Shown here one piece after another: positions 47,552-61,613 of a stretch of DNA of 64,000 bases (position 1 is the first letter of the stretch; the number at the start of each line of letters is the position of its first letter). The notes beneath the pieces were generated by a model. It was not told the origin of the DNA. It saw only the letters and a list, made by a program, of their open reading frames with translations, and did no database searches. A program made the translations under genes and the position numbers. The stretch is from NCBI GenBank assembly GCA_900312665.1, contig ONZQ02000003.1:1829823-1893822 (forward strand), in the 5' to 3' direction. The DNA comes from Cephalotrichum gorgonifer (taxonomy: Eukaryota > Ascomycota > Sordariomycetes > Microascales > Microascaceae).

Positions 47552-50500
47552 GGATCCCAGCGGAAACTGGTAATGGACGGCGTGAGGGAGGGAAGCTCTG
47601 TTTTGGGAAGTTTGGTTTAAGTACGACAACGCTGGTGTGCGAATGAAGCACACCTGGGCATATAAAGTATCGCGGGACACCCATGGCATGGGGCAGAAGG
47701 GAGGAAAGGGAGTATTTGAGCGAGTCTGTGGTATTATGCGATCTTCGAAGTTGGGTGCTCCCGGAGCTTGGGGAGGTGGATGGGTGCAAAGTTGTCAAGT
47801 CCCTTGGAAATCTATAACGCAACGAATTTTATTGATATGTCGCCATCAGGCACCCTCTCGTCTCGTCGTCTCGTCCATCGTTGGGAGGTCGGTAGAAACT
47901 GTGCACGAAGAGAAGCGCACAACATCCTGTTCGAGAAGACGAACACTGGTGAGACTGTTTAGCGGGGGCTGGGAGTTCGTTACCCTTCGAATCGAAGCTA
48001 GCCAGCACCACCCCGGCCCCCCAACCTCATCACCCGCCCTGCCCAGAGTCGGAGAGGGGCATCCTGTCGATGGCAAGAGGCAGCCCGTCCCTGGATAGAG
48101 TGCGGATGGAAGACCGGGGGACCAGGCATCCCTGAGAAAAGGCCTGAGACAAAAGGTCTAGCCTGTTCGGAAAATAGAGCGGGGGGGGGGGGGGTATCCT
48201 CAGGACCACCCTCCGTTGGGCAACGAGAGAGACGAATCAAGGAGCTCCCCGCCTACGAGGACGAGTAATGCCGCAGGGTACCCTCCCCCACCTACCTTCC
48301 CCCCGGGTCCTGGTCCGAGGGTCCATAGACCTCCCCCCAGCGGACATTACAGTCTCATGCTTGGCCCCTCTTCAGTGACCATGGAAAACTAGCAGGCAAC
48401 CAGACAGCCTCCACCTCACGACGGGTTACTAGGTGGTAGTATTACATTCCCAGGCCGACCAACAGTGAAGTCCAACAACTCCCCCCACGACACCGACACC
48501 GGTAAAAAGCAATGTGTCACAATTCAAGTAGGTGAACTCCTTCAGATATGTGTTCACTCGCAGGACTCCCATGCGTCCCCTGCCCCACCGGATGTACAAA
48601 AGACGAGAAGTAGGGAGACGCCATATTGTACCACCTGCTTTATTTCCCGCATATCGCGACCTGAACGAAATTCCCCTCCTCACAATACCATCAAAAGAAA
48701 ACTAACCCGAAAGAAAGGGACGGATTGGGTAACGGGTAGGGTACGACCGGCGCTGAACCCGGCCAACATACCATCTGGGGCCTTCCCCTCCAGGTCTGAA
48801 GCTGAACGGCCTAAGTCACATCGACCGGCTTTAGAAGTAGAGATAGAGAAGGGCGGGCCCTGCGAGTACGGTAGTGGCTACAAGTGCCGGGTCGGCTGGG
48901 CTACTCTGCAGGAGGGAGACGGGTGTGGCCACCCTAGCTTAGTCCCGCCTAGTCTCTCATCCGCCGTTCGAATCGAGAAAAAGGGGGGATGGGGGGCGCG
49001 GGGCGGGTGAGAAGGGGGGTGGAGCATTTCGGAGCTGGTATCCAAACCCCCTCTCAGGAGATGTTTCACCAGACCATTTGTGAAGAAACGTTACGCCGTC
49101 GAAGAAATCGAAGGATTCTCGCGACGGGCGAGTCATGCTCGGCGTCTAGCCCTATTCCAGGTGGATGCAGAGTCGTTAGCCCGGCCCCTTTCAAAAAGGA
49201 AAACTGCGACAAGGGAGACGTGGCCACCGGCACCAGTACCCACGACACGCAAGAAATGCAGCTCCGAAAAGTAAAGGGTGGGTGACGGGAAGTGGATAGT
49301 GCAACCTCTGATTGAAGCTAACGACGCCCACGCCCAAGGTGGGGAGAGGGAGAGAGAGAGGCGAGGCCGTCCATGCAGACCTTCTCTCCACCCGCCCTCG
49401 TGTGGTTGGTCGAGGGGTCATCCCCTCATCCTCTCTGTGTGGCAGAGATCAGCTCGCACGATAAACTCATTCTGCTAGACCGTTTCCCCGTTATGCTTTA
49501 CACGCAGGCAACGGCGAGATATCAAACCGGCCTGGCCCGGGCGGCCCAGTGCTCCCTGCGTTTGCGGGCTTGGCACCGGATTGGGGTCAAGACGGCAATG
49601 TGGCCCCCGAGAAAAACAAGCCCTGGCGGTGCGGAGGACTCGAATGTGCAGGGCTCTGTGGACACGGACATGGTGTGCCAGTGGTGCTGTTGGTTGAACG
49701 CCTCACCATGGTCCATGTTCCCTCAGGTGGGCCGCACCGCTGCACAAGGCAGGATAGCCACCAATAAATGTCACCTCCTCGGCTAGACTTGTCATCGGAA
49801 CCGGGAGTGGCTGCTGTCTCGCGCTGGGATTCGTCCTAGGCCTTGTCTTGAAATGGCTCTTCGGTGGGACAGGAATTAGGTTAAATCTCTGCTCAGATCA
49901 AGGATCGGCCCGCGGGAATAGGAGTGGACTGCTACGTAGTAGGAAGTGGTCGATCATATTGTACTGGGTCTCCCTAGCTGAGTTTACCGGACCCTACGAG
50001 GGGGTGGAAGTCAATAATACACGATGAGCCGCCTCGAGAGCATGACCGGACGCCCTTCAATAGGCATCGGGAACTTGTTCCGTAATGAAAAGGGGTGGCA
50101 GAAGGCGGTTCGACAGATACAGGGAGGGGGGGTTCGCGAACTTACGGAGTGCTCCATAACAACACCGACGCCACTAGACCCTACTTATGCGGTAACTGTT
50201 AACATGGCTTGGCGGGCTGTTTCTCCTCGCGCCACCGGAATCGCGGAAGCAGGTTACCCAACCGCTCTCTCGTGCTAACACTGGACGCTTATCCAGGGTG
50301 CGCGTATTGTTCCCTCTGAAAAACGGAGGGACCTGGTTCTAGCGAGGCGCCACCCCGGGAAAGGGTCAAGGGATCGACACAAGGATAATTCGGGCCTGGG
50401 GAAATGGGACGGTGGATCGAAATTACACGCCCTGACTTTAGTCCTGGTACAGGAGAGTTAGCTCGACCTGTCACTCCGGGTGCTCTGCCGCGTGGGGAGG

Positions 50501-53286
50501 TTTGCCCTAAGATCATCAATGTGGCGTGGGACAACCTACCAACGAGATCGCCCTCTGGGCTGACGGCCCGTGTGTGGCCCGCAGGACTGACTGAGATTCC
50601 CTAGGATGAGGTCCCCCAGTGGTTGGGCATGCTTGTATGGTCAGACATACAAGTCCTTACTGATATGTAGTCGTCGAGTGCGAGACATGAATGTCTCAGA
50701 CGAGTACGAGTACCAGGTCGCAAGTTTGGTTGTAATGATTCCTTCGCGCATGTTAGCTCCTCCGCGCCCAGAGTGAGCTTCGTACTCCTAAGGGTGGGCC
50801 TCGCTATCTGACAGAGCTATAAAGAGTGAGTGTCTCGCCTCGTTCTTAGAAGGTACATGCGAAGGTTGAACTGGCCTCTTTGAGGCCATCCCTCCTAGCC
50901 ACTTCAACGACCCGAGGTGTTCATAAGGTGGGGGGTGGGGGGAGTATGGAGTACGCACAGGGTATTATTCCTCAAGATACTCGTATTTCTCTCGTGACTC
51001 AAGTTGCTTTGGCTGTCGCTGCTGGGCCACGGACGGGACCCGGAGCTTGGTGGATGGGGAAAAGCAACGTATCCCTGCACGGAGTCTCTCAGGTGACAGG
51101 CAGCCCGTTGTAACCACACCCATCCGAAATGGATCCCGGTCGACTGGCGAGAATGATATGCTTTTTCCCGCACCTGAACGGGGATATTACCTATTGGCTG
51201 ACGGCCAGAGAGGGTCGGGGTCGGGATTGCTGTATACTAGTCAACGACTTGCATCCTCCCGTCCCTGCACCCGTACTGAAACGGTGAGGGACAGAGAGCT
51301 ACTACACAGGCAGTGCTGGAGGCAAACTATTGCCCAGGGTGAGTGCTCTTGGGGTGGTACGATGTACAAAGGCCGGATGGGACTGGGGCAAGTCTACCCT
51401 AATGAGAACATGATGGATGTAAACATTCCGCTTCGGCTAAGCAGAGGTCGGGCTTCACCTTCCTTTTCCATTCCACGAACCTTCCTTCCTTCCTCCACAA
51501 GATTTGGCACTAGCTGGACTCGGTTGAGTCGCGATGGACACATGGCTTGGGTGGCTCCTGCAGGTACAAAAGCCAGCGCCGAGAGATCTCCCCCCCCCCC
51601 CAGCGCCTTCCACAAGTTGACGTTGCATTGATTAAGTGGCGGCGAGGTTGCCTTTTGCCCCCTCCATCACGTCCACCAGCAAGGGGTCTATGAGGGGTCC
51701 GATCGTGAATCGATGGCGGCTGAGACGCGGCGAAAGACCCCGGTTGGTTTGGACTACACAGAATACGGGGACTTGTACTGGAGTACTCGTAAGATCCTTT
51801 CAATCGCCCAAAAGGTGATCAGCTTGGCGAGACCGCCACAAGATCTCCTCTGGATTGGACCGTATATGGTATAATTACGAGCGGTGGGAACTGTCCAACT
51901 ACAGGGAGGTTTTTAGATCGACTATCAATAATACATACATACATACAGACACGAATAGTTGTACACCATACTTGTCAACACGCTTTGACATGGAATGAAC
52001 GGTCGGTGTCACCATTCAGCACAGGCCTAGGCCTGCCAGGCTGAGTCCCAGAATACGGTTCTGTGCAACCATACCATGCTTGTACCCTATCCCACACTCC
52101 CCGTCCTCGTAACACCCCCTCCACAGGATAGTTCATTTCGGCCATCATCTCAGGGCAGGCGGGTAATACTACGTAGAACATGACCAGGAACGAACCCGAC
52201 CTGGCCAGCGAGTCCTGTTCTTCAGTGCCGTTTCCCGTTCCCCCCCTCTCGCTCACGATTGGAAAGCCCTTGGGGAGCCATCCCGGTCGTCGAACCCCCG
52301 TCCAAGTAGCCGCAGCCACCCATACCCTGGGAAGTAGATCTCCCGGATCAGGAAGTCCGGATGACGATCCAGGGCGTCGGGACCGGCTGCTGGTGGCCGT
52401 AGTGGTATTAGCGTGGAGGTGGAGTCGCGTTCATTCACCTCCGCGCGTCGGGTCTTCCAGGTGTCACCAGTTCACGACATTTCGATATGCACAGGGGAAC
52501 TGAGATGAAGCTAATCTTGCACGAGTAATTACTTGTGCACCCTAGAACTCCGAGGACAAGTTTTTGGGGGGTTTTCCGTCCTTGTATTCGGCACTGAGCA
52601 TACCTTCACGCGGACGAGTACGAATAGGACGGGCCTATTTTATCTAAACCAGAGCCTGTCAGTATTAGTATTGTCTTTGTGTAACTACCGTGTGGGCTAG
52701 CTAGGTTCCGCGGGACGAACTGGGGCATGTTCGTCACAATATTGGAAGTAATGCCTGCACCTCATATGGCGAGTGCATACTTGTAGTTACCTCAATTTGT
52801 ACATTGCCGCCTCAGACTTGCACAAGTACGGATAACTTGCGCGATGAATGATCATTTGTACAGTTCCCAGTTAGGGTCAGAAGGCGGTTTGCACCCTCCC
52901 GGTGCTCCCGAGGTAATACCCCTTCCAACGAGCACGAGTTTGGATGTATGCAGTAGCACTCGTACACATTCGTTACGAAATATCAGAACCGTAAATGTCC
53001 CAAAATGGACAGGGTTGTATTCAACTCTTAGCTGAGGCCAGGATTGACGTGCTGAGGGACAGGGTTGCATGGTGGGCCTGGGTCCTGGACCCCACCGTCC
53101 TGGAATGCAACGACATGGATACATCTGCTGGTGAGTGGTTGTAGAGCCACCCCCCTGCCTAGGGCGGGATTTAATAGAGATGTTCAGCAGCCCCGGTCCA
53201 TCTATGGCAAAGCACAGGGCACCCGCACCGAACCACAAAATGTTGTGGGTGCCCCCAGTAGTACGAGTAATAGGTACTACCTAACA

Positions 53287-54210
53287 TACTCGTACTTGTA
53301 TCTCTCTCAAGAACGCACGTACCATTTCAGCACAGACAGGCGGGCTGCCGCCGCCCATCAGAGCTCATACGACATGGAAGTACCTCACCACTATGGGGTA
53401 CTTTGAACCCACATCCACCTCTTCAACCTTGTCATATTCCAACCGGGTTAAGCTGCGGCTGGTGAGGACCCGCCCGGGTGTTCCTTGCAGAAATATATTG
53501 GATGATCAATTTCGCTCTTCTGGCATGGTCCCGTTTTTGAGACACAGGCCCCACCTCTAGGAAGCTCCCGTTCGTTATGGGAAGGAGAACTTGGTGCATG
53601 TACAAGTATGAGTACTTTGGCTGTACTCCGTACTCTTACGCGTCAAGTTAATGGTACATGTACGGGGACAATTAACTGACAGAGGTTGAAGTTGCGTCTT
53701 TTTCACCTAGCAAGCAGCCAAGATATCTCCCACCCATTGCGGGATACTGAGTACTACGAATACGACTAATATGCTCGAATCAGGGAAAGTACAAGTAATA
53801 ATAATGATGTCCCCTTGATTTTTTTTTCATGTCCATCATCTTGGCGCTAAGGTACCGCACGAGCCCCGGACCCCGTTTTCGGCTTTGACTTTCGTGGTGG
53901 CGCCTGCAAGCCGGTGAACGCCATCTTCTTTTCCCTTCTGCTCCCCCCCCCCTGTCCTGTGAGTCGCTGAGGAATTAAGCTCATCCACCCAGAGTGTCCC
54001 TAATTTCTGTTTAACAGGTGCGACGCTGGAAACGAGGCTTGCGTCGTACCCGTAAGTTTCTTAATATTACCGGGCCATTTTCTGTTATACCGTACAAGTC
54101 AAAGTACGGTACTCCGTACCGAGAGGGGGGATTACCATGTCCCTGGGAAGGGCTTATTATGAGGAGGCTCTCGCTCCAGATGCTAATTACGGAGTACATG
54201 TATAACATTA
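53287..54210. repeat. Cluster of GTAC-based motifs
   Basis: Includes TACTCGTACTTGTA (53287-53300), GTACTCCGTAC (53623-53633), GTACGGTACTCCGTAC (54104-54119) and TACGGAGTACATGTA near 54190. They are built of GTAC tetramers spaced by two or three bases. Confidence 0.75.
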
Positions 54211-56097
54211 AACCGCTTGACTACTCGTAGCACCCGCTCCCCTCTCCACCAAAGACAGGAAGATATATGGATATGCATTATTATCGTGGTGATAATTCTC
54301 ATACAAGTACCGATACGCGACATTACCAGTCACCGCGGTTTATAACGTGTACATAATCTGTAGTCATAAAAGCATCATCGTCATCGAATCCCACCGTCTA
54401 AGAAATCTAACGCATTCTGGGGTGGCATAGCATTCCAGCCCAGGTTAACGATATAAATATTCGTAGAGTTTGTCCTACTTTAGCTACTAAGGGATGAACG
54501 ATGACGCTTGACCCGGGGATGAATGTGCGCTGCGTCGAACTTCTCATATGTACGAGTAAGTATGCGTTGTACATGGCGCGGGCGGGGGGCTTTTCCACAA
54601 CGGTCCACACGAACTTACATGTAGCCAGGTTACGCCAGAACCTCCTCCGCCGCCCCCCATCCCCAAAGCCCACACCACGGCGACGGCGTCCCTCTAAACT
54701 GATGTTGAGTTCGCACCATGTCCCCCGCTTGGTGGAAGCCCATCCCTAGCTCGACCAAGGATGGCGCACGGGACATGCGGGAAGGGAAATGTGAACGATG
54801 GATGAACCAGACACTACGCTTGTAAGTCCTCGCCACCGCTATTGGACGCGGCGATGTACGAAATAAGTTCGATAGTATTCCCCCTCCCAAGCCGGAACCG
54901 TCCTAGTTTCGACGCACTCGTGTGGTAGCGGGAGGAGGGGCTAGGCGACTACGCTTAAAGACAGCTCCATAATACTTGCTCCACGCGAGTGACCGGTTTA
55001 ACGTCTTTGGTCTTGGCCATGTGGGAGCAGGCCGCGGGTTGCTGAGACATGATAGAGACAAGAACTATTACAAGTCTAGGTATGGAAATATATCCGCGAG
55101 GCGCTGAGACATTGTCTATATTGAATGTTTCAGGTCCCGCGCTGCCAACCGTCTCCCCTCTTGAGCTAGCAAGAACCTCAAGGCAGGAGAGACGATGATT
55201 TCAAAATCACCGGAAATCTCATTTTGGTCATCGTAATTACACCAGGCACCTAAGCAACTGGGGGAGGAAAGGAGAAAGGCAGGTGGGACAGGAGAACTCT
55301 CAGACCCCAACCCCCCACCCTCCAATCTAAGGAAATGACAGGTCTGACTCTCCGCCCAGTCAAGTGAAATGACAAGGCTCTTGTCCTAACAGCTCTGTGG
55401 CCCCGAGAGCGGGAGATGGAGACATGGATGAACCCCCTCCTTGGATTTTGAAACCAGAGAGCACTCGGTGAGCAAGCTAGTGGTGACCGGGGAGGCATGA
55501 GTAGATTATCATTGGCGGAGGGACAAAGATGTGCAACACTTTAATACTTCAGAACTGAGGGAAATACCGCGTTAGCGCGGGAGGAAAAGAAACCTGCCCC
55601 AGCCACCGTCGTTGGGATTTATCAGACGGCACATGAAATCACATACCCCGGCCGCCCCCATTCGCCCGGCTCGGGCAAGAAATTCCCGAAGACATAGATA
55701 CAAGGTCCCGGCAACCCGGATCCAGCCCGGAACGCCGCGTGGCTTGGGAAGGGGTCCCATCGGATAAAATAGCCAACTGTGGATTAGGTCATCGGGTAAG
55801 TACCTGCTGTACGGGCTGCTGTGCCCGCAAGTCGATTCCCCGTCGTGCGTGTAAGAAGATTCACCGCGGCGAAGTTTGGCGTTGGTGGATTTTACAAACG
55901 GGGGGAGCAGACCGGGGTCACTTCCGATACTGAGTTAATAACATGAAGTACTACTCGGAAGCGGGATGAAGCCAGGGGGCAGGACAGTCCCCGCTCCCCG
56001 TTCCTGTTATGGACAAGAACACCATGCTATTAGATTAGATCACGGCTCTTCACGGTGGGGGGAGGACGGGATTTGAGCAGGCCGAGCATGGGCCTAT

Positions 56098-56114
56098 CAC
56101 TAATATTTGTCACG
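56098..56114. repeat. 17-bp dispersed repeat, copy 1
   Basis: CACTAATATTTGTCACG, identical to 61597-61613. Flanks differ on both sides, so this is a short shared word, not a long duplicated block. Confidence 0.8.
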
Positions 56115-59100
56115 CATAGCTACATATACGTACTAGTGCCATGGCCGTGTGAGGTGTTACCTTTATTGTGCTTGTATCAATACCGAATGCTGGGTACCTT
56201 GGTAGGAGCATTAAAACACCTGATATAACACGGGTAGCCCCAGACTGCCGAGCAATAATAATATTATTGGATGGCCGAGTGTTTTGGTACTTCGAGTGGG
56301 GAGGAAATATGGGCACTCGTACGTTCGCTAGTTTAGCGCTGCATAAACGCTTCAACCCGCAGACCAGGAAATGGAAATCTCGACGCTGGGCCTTTCGGAA
56401 ACCAGTAACCAAACACCTGACTGCCGCAAGTGGGGTGCCACGACACGACCTGAACGGCGCTAGTCGAGCTGTTGTGCCGGATGATTATTTACCCCAAATG
56501 TCAACCCCGAACGCCAAATACGGAGCATTTATTCCGGAGCCGTGTTCAAGTGATGGCTTCTCTCCCCTCCTGTTCAGGAAAGTGTTCTGCTTTCGAGCGC
56601 GTCCGGGAGTGTCTCACCTGCGTCCAACCATTGAAATCCCAGAGCGAGCGGAGATCGTCGGGGGCCGTGGACCCTGTCAAGCCCGGTGGCATGAATACCC
56701 GTGCTCTCCCAAGGGCGAGATACATAGTGCCGTCTTCGTTCTTCGTCCCTGCGCTTAAACAGCCCCCCAACGAGAAACCCCCCCGGGGAACCGACCCGAC
56801 GGGTTACGGTCGCCACCGGCCCCCACTACAATAGTACTCGTTCTTCGTAAATTTTTGGGGCGTATAGCGGCTAGGAACGAACCCACCGCGAAAGAGGCGC
56901 TCCGCAGCGCCAATTCCAAATTAAGGTGGGTGCGGCGGTACGTGATCCTCTTGGCTCCCGTCCCTACAAACCCAAGTTTTGCGCCGCCGCCGCCCATCCA
57001 GCCCTCTTCAGCCCCCCCAGGCAGAGACGATCGAATGCCACATCTCGCGTTGTGACCAGTCTCCCTCCGAGGCGTTCTACTAAATCGAGATTGTCCCGAA
57101 GTGCGCCGCTCGATGGTCGGTGGCGGCTTTGTGTGGGGCGGACTGCCATCCCCGATTCCCGGGCGATCTCCTCCCTCTTATACGATATATCACACTCGCC
57201 AAGTCTCCGAGCGCAAGGGGCAGGCGAGGGCGGCTGACAGTATGAGTATGGGTAATGATTTTCCCGATCGCCCTCTTGTATGTAGCTTGTAGGCTTGTGT
57301 GAACAGAACGAGTACCCTTGCTGACGCCGTGGTCATCTGCTCCATGGATATCTCCCCGAGAATTGAGCATCTCGGTCAATGGTGAGAATAAACCCTCCTC
57401 CTCTCGCCTGGAGCGAAAAAGGTCAAGAGTACTGATGTGCATCAACGCCCAATACGGAAATGGGTAGGTAGCTTAGAGGACAGGGGATGCTTTTCCGCCC
57501 ACCCCTCACGGGCTGATTCGAGACTGAAAGAGGGAAGGTGGTGGGGGAAGGGGGAAAGGATCCACTCCCGCATGCAATCATACCAAACAAAAGTCAGCCC
57601 CAAGCCGAAGCCCCCCCCGCTCCATCCCGTGCCGCCCATCTTACTCGTACTATCTATCACCTGCAGCTGGGCCCTCTCCCCTGTGTAGGAGTACTCACAG
57701 GCCAACCGGCGAATCGCCAAACCACATGGACCATACTCCCGCCAAGTCACGAGAGCTGCATACAAGCAAGCAATGGAGGTCCTGCGTTTAAGACACACCA
57801 TCACCATGTCCGTCCGTCAAGAGTGGAGCGGAACGGAATACCACATACCACCCTACTCAGCCTCGAGCTGTCGTGCAAGGTCGTCACGGGTCACTCACCC
57901 TCTCGGGTGACAGACATTCCCGTTCCTCCACTCGCAGCACTCGAGTCCACGGAAACCCACATTCACAGTCCTACAAGTATTGAATTGTTCCACCCCCCTC
58001 CCCCCTTTCTCTTCTCCCGAAAAAAAAAACCATGGTTGGACACACACCCCACACCCTTCCCCCTTGTTAGCGTCCTGCAATAAGCAATCAATCAAATACA
58101 AGTTCCGATAGGAGTTCAGCTCGGGACTCGCAAGCTGCTATTCCCTCCCGGAGCGTTGCGTGCTTGTACGACCTGAAGGCTAGCCTGGTCTGGTTGCTCC
58201 CCACCAAAGGTGCACAATATAAGAGAGAGGGGGTATTATACTCTTGCGCTGGTACCCCAAAGCGCGAAAAGTCGAGGTAATAGTCATGTGAATGTCGACA
58301 CAAGGCCAACTCTTGGCTCTCCCTTTCGCGGAATGGGCAATAGTACAGCGCCAATCAAGCCGTGCCAAGGCTCCGTGGTGGATCTCCCTCCCCAGCTCGA
58401 AGGAAGCGGATGCGGAATAACCACTCGGAAGGGTACCGTACCATCGCCCACAGACGCCCGATATAACAACCTTTTTTTCGATCCCCGAGGCCAGAAGAGG
58501 TGTGGTGCACAGTGGTGATCCTCCTCTCCCATCCCGGCGAGTGGCTCCAGTAGTCCAGGGCCAGATAAACATCGTCCCCACCCCCAGACGTCGCGCTTCC
58601 CTTGGCGCCTCTGGACCTGGGCTCGCGTGCCATAAATGCGATGCTACACGCCTCTGCGCTATGGTCTGTGGGGTGGGTGGCTAATGCCGTTCCCGGCCTG
58701 GATGGCTTGCATCTTGAAGGGTTTCTGAGTGCGAGCACTGGTATGCTGACCCAGTGGGCCAGGTACTCGTAAGGCTGCTGGAGACCCCGGTATCCCTGTC
58801 TGGGCTATTAGTAAGTGGGGGGGCATCTCGCTACAACACAGATATATCATGAGTCGTCCGCAAAGGGTTTTGCAAGCCTTCTGCAGGTTGTGTGTGATCG
58901 CCTGCATAAGATCTTGCTCCATGCTCCGTATGTCTATCCAAGTACAGCTCTTGTCGCCTATGGCCCCCTCTGCAAGACGAGAGGTCGAAGAACGAGGAAC
59001 TGTGTCACTCCCCGAACCTGAGTTTCGGGATACCTTTACAAGTACGAGCAGGTATTTCACGCCGACAACATTTGGTTCAGGTGCTCGTGCTCGTATTCGT

Positions 59101-59766
59101 CCTGGTCCGCTCCCTCCACAATCACCGAAGGAACGTCCGTTCGAGCTGGACACTCCAGCCCTGTTCTGGGGGTGGTGGTGCTTTAGGGTCTCGCAAATTA
59201 ATTTCATGTGCTTGATGAGGTCCCTGTCAAGAACGGTGAGCCGAGAGGCGACTATTCCGGATCGGGCGTCGACACCAAGCTTTTACTGGCCAGACACAAC
59301 CAGGGAAGTAACAAAGCGTAATGCAGAGGACGACGGAAACAGCGGGATCAATACAAATAAATCGATGCTTGCAATGAAGAACTGCAATGAGGTTGCATTT
59401 TGTGCATGTTGGGGCGGCGCGAGAATTACGAGCACGGTTGTGCAAATGCCAGGGGCGAAGCCGTCCAGACCAGGAGAGAGGGTCGAATCAGAAGGTTGGT
59501 CGATCTTCCTTTCCGCCCGTCGTCGACAAACATACATCCATTGGCAGCTCATGAACAAGTACAAGTACGGGTATGATGAGTACGAATATCATTTGCCATG
59601 GCTTCGCACAGGTCGTTGCTTCCTTACGGGTACGAGTACCCTGTAGGAGACCAGACAAGGGTGCTAGTCCTGCCCAACATGTCTGGCGCACAAACTTTCG
59701 CCCTTTCCATCTTACACTACGATATTACCGTGTCCGTGTGAACTGGTAAACCTTAACCCCCCTGGG

Positions 59767-59825
59767 CGTTCCTGCCGTTCATGGCCCAGCTTATTATCTG
59801 CTCCCCTGGTAGAACGGCAGGAGCG
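59767..59825. repeat. Inverted repeat with 31-nt loop
   Basis: Left arm 59767-59780 (CGTTCCTGCCGTTC) pairs with right arm 59812-59825 (GAACGGCAGGAGCG). This gives 14 paired positions, 11 of them contiguous and perfect, with one G-T wobble. No gene context. Confidence 0.75.
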
Positions 59826-60790
59826 ACCAGCTAAGTCGCCGAGGTCGAATCCATGCGCATATATGATTGAGATTCTCCAGTTGTAACCGCGTAACAAGCT
59901 CGTAGCTCCCCGTGGATGGAATAGCTTCTGGATTGGGGGGAATAAGAATTCCGGGGAGATTATCTGGATCCATCATATCGTATTTTCCGATTTACAATAT
60001 GTACACGGAGATATTATTTCGCCAGCCGTCACCTCCCCTGGAAGTTAATAAGAGTAATGATGTAGATATTATACAAAACCCGACACTCGAATTACAGACA
60101 TGGGGCTCAGAGTTCAACCACTAGGACGTCGCGCCCACCCCCCTGGTTATTCAGACCCCATAGTGCGATTCAAGTGCACCTTCTTTCGGAGAACCGACGG
60201 ACTCTCTCTCTGGGAAGGTAGCCCCCAACCAGTTTTTCTGTTTCGGACTCGGGACATGGCAGTTCACTCGACACACACCCCATGGCATGGCCGCACGCCC
60301 ATCCTTGTACTCGCGCTTGTACATACCATGAGGAATTAACGAACCTTCGCTGGAATGGAGCTATTTTGGACAAGGTTTCGCTCGGCAACGAGCCCGCGAA
60401 CCCATAATTGCTCGTAATTAGCGCGAGTACCAAAAAGGCAAGCAAGATCTCGCTACATTCACACCGCAGGCAGGTGGGAGCGCCGTGGGTAGCGCGTGAC
60501 AGCCACCTGACGGGGTTTAGCCCGAGCGTGAATAAACTTTCGGTTTGGCGGTCTTGTCGCCCGATTTTGGCCGAAGGGAACCGAGGCACGCTGTTGAAGA
60601 TTCGAGGGCTGGAATGGCCGCCCGGATGGCACTTGAGTCCCGTTCATACAAGTACACTACACAGGGGTCGAGTTATACCGAGTTTTGCCTCGTGGTGATA
60701 TCCAGTCGAGCGAAGTACTAGGAGGATGTTAGGTCATGTCCTCCCTGCGTTCATTGGTCGCAGCCAAAGAGTGTGTCATCGAGCTTGATA

Positions 60791-61211
60791 GTACGGAGTA
60801 CGGACGGGGTTCAGACAAGTATTATCCTTGCCCCCCGTAAGTACGAGTACGGATCTGGAAACGCTGGGGACTCGCCCTGGGTGTGTACTTGTACCCGCCC
60901 CCGTATTACATACCGAGTACAGCCCGCTCTCCCACCTGGAGCTGTCAGCTCATCTTCCCTTCGCTAACGCCCAGGTCCCGGCCGCCACGCATCTCCCAAG
61001 TACCGAGCATCGATTTTGATATGCCGAGTTTGTTCACATCACTCCTACATCAAGGTGAGTTGCTTGTATGGGCTCACTACGAGTACCATTTTTGTTTATT
61101 AGTAGAGGAGCACCAATGTCGGTGGTGAGAAAAGGCCGTGGGGGATCTACTCGTACAAGTACGGAGTATACGAAGGAGGTTCACTTCTCAACTCGAGGCA
61201 TGTACATGTAC
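60791..61211. repeat. Densest cluster of GTAC-NN-GTAC motifs
   Basis: Within about 420 bp: GTACGGAGTAC (60791-60801), GTACGAGTAC (60841-60850), GTACTTGTAC (60885-60894), GTACAAGTAC (61153-61162, extended on both sides by TACTC and GGAGTA) and GTACATGTAC (61202-61211). Gene-free sequence. Confidence 0.85.
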
Positions 61212-61596
61212 TCGTAGTAATACCTCAAGATCCGAGCCCGGTGCCCATCCCCAGCTTTGGTGGAGGCGGCGGCTCCTCCACACACCCTCCCCGTGTACCT
61301 TAGCGCGAAGGGGGGTTGTCATTAAACTCAAAGCCACCGTGCAGCCCATGCCGATTTTGGGGCTAGCTGGCAAGGGTGCACCCTGGCCTGGCCCACGCCT
61401 ATTGCACGACTGTTTCTCTTGCTCCCTCAGCCCCCGGTGATGGTCCCTCCCAATCCCTGCTCTCTTTCTCCTCCGCGAAATGGGCTATTATCGGGATGAA
61501 TGTTTGCCGTTTCAACTAATCTTGCTACGACGTATTATGTACTCGTACCTTTCTGTACTCGTGCTGTTCATAACCACATCCACTACGAGAGGAATC

Positions 61597-61613
61597 CACT
61601 AATATTTGTCACG
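61597..61613. repeat. 17-bp dispersed repeat, copy 2
   Basis: CACTAATATTTGTCACG, the second copy of the word at 56098-56114, same orientation. Confidence 0.8.

Noticed and set aside
48465..49010. 181-codon ORF (+)
   Set aside because: No domain or splice context; sits in mixed spacer sequence after malate synthase.
51047..51631. 194-codon ORF (+)
   Set aside because: Low-information sequence with no domain; open antisense frames.
56168..56758. 196-codon ORF (+)
   Set aside because: No recognisable domain, and other frames are open over the same bases; likely chance in GC-rich DNA.
58849..59646. 265-codon ORF (+), the longest in the 15-kb interval
   Set aside because: No domain, no coding bias I can see, overlapping open frames on the other strand, and it runs through GTAC motifs that look non-coding.
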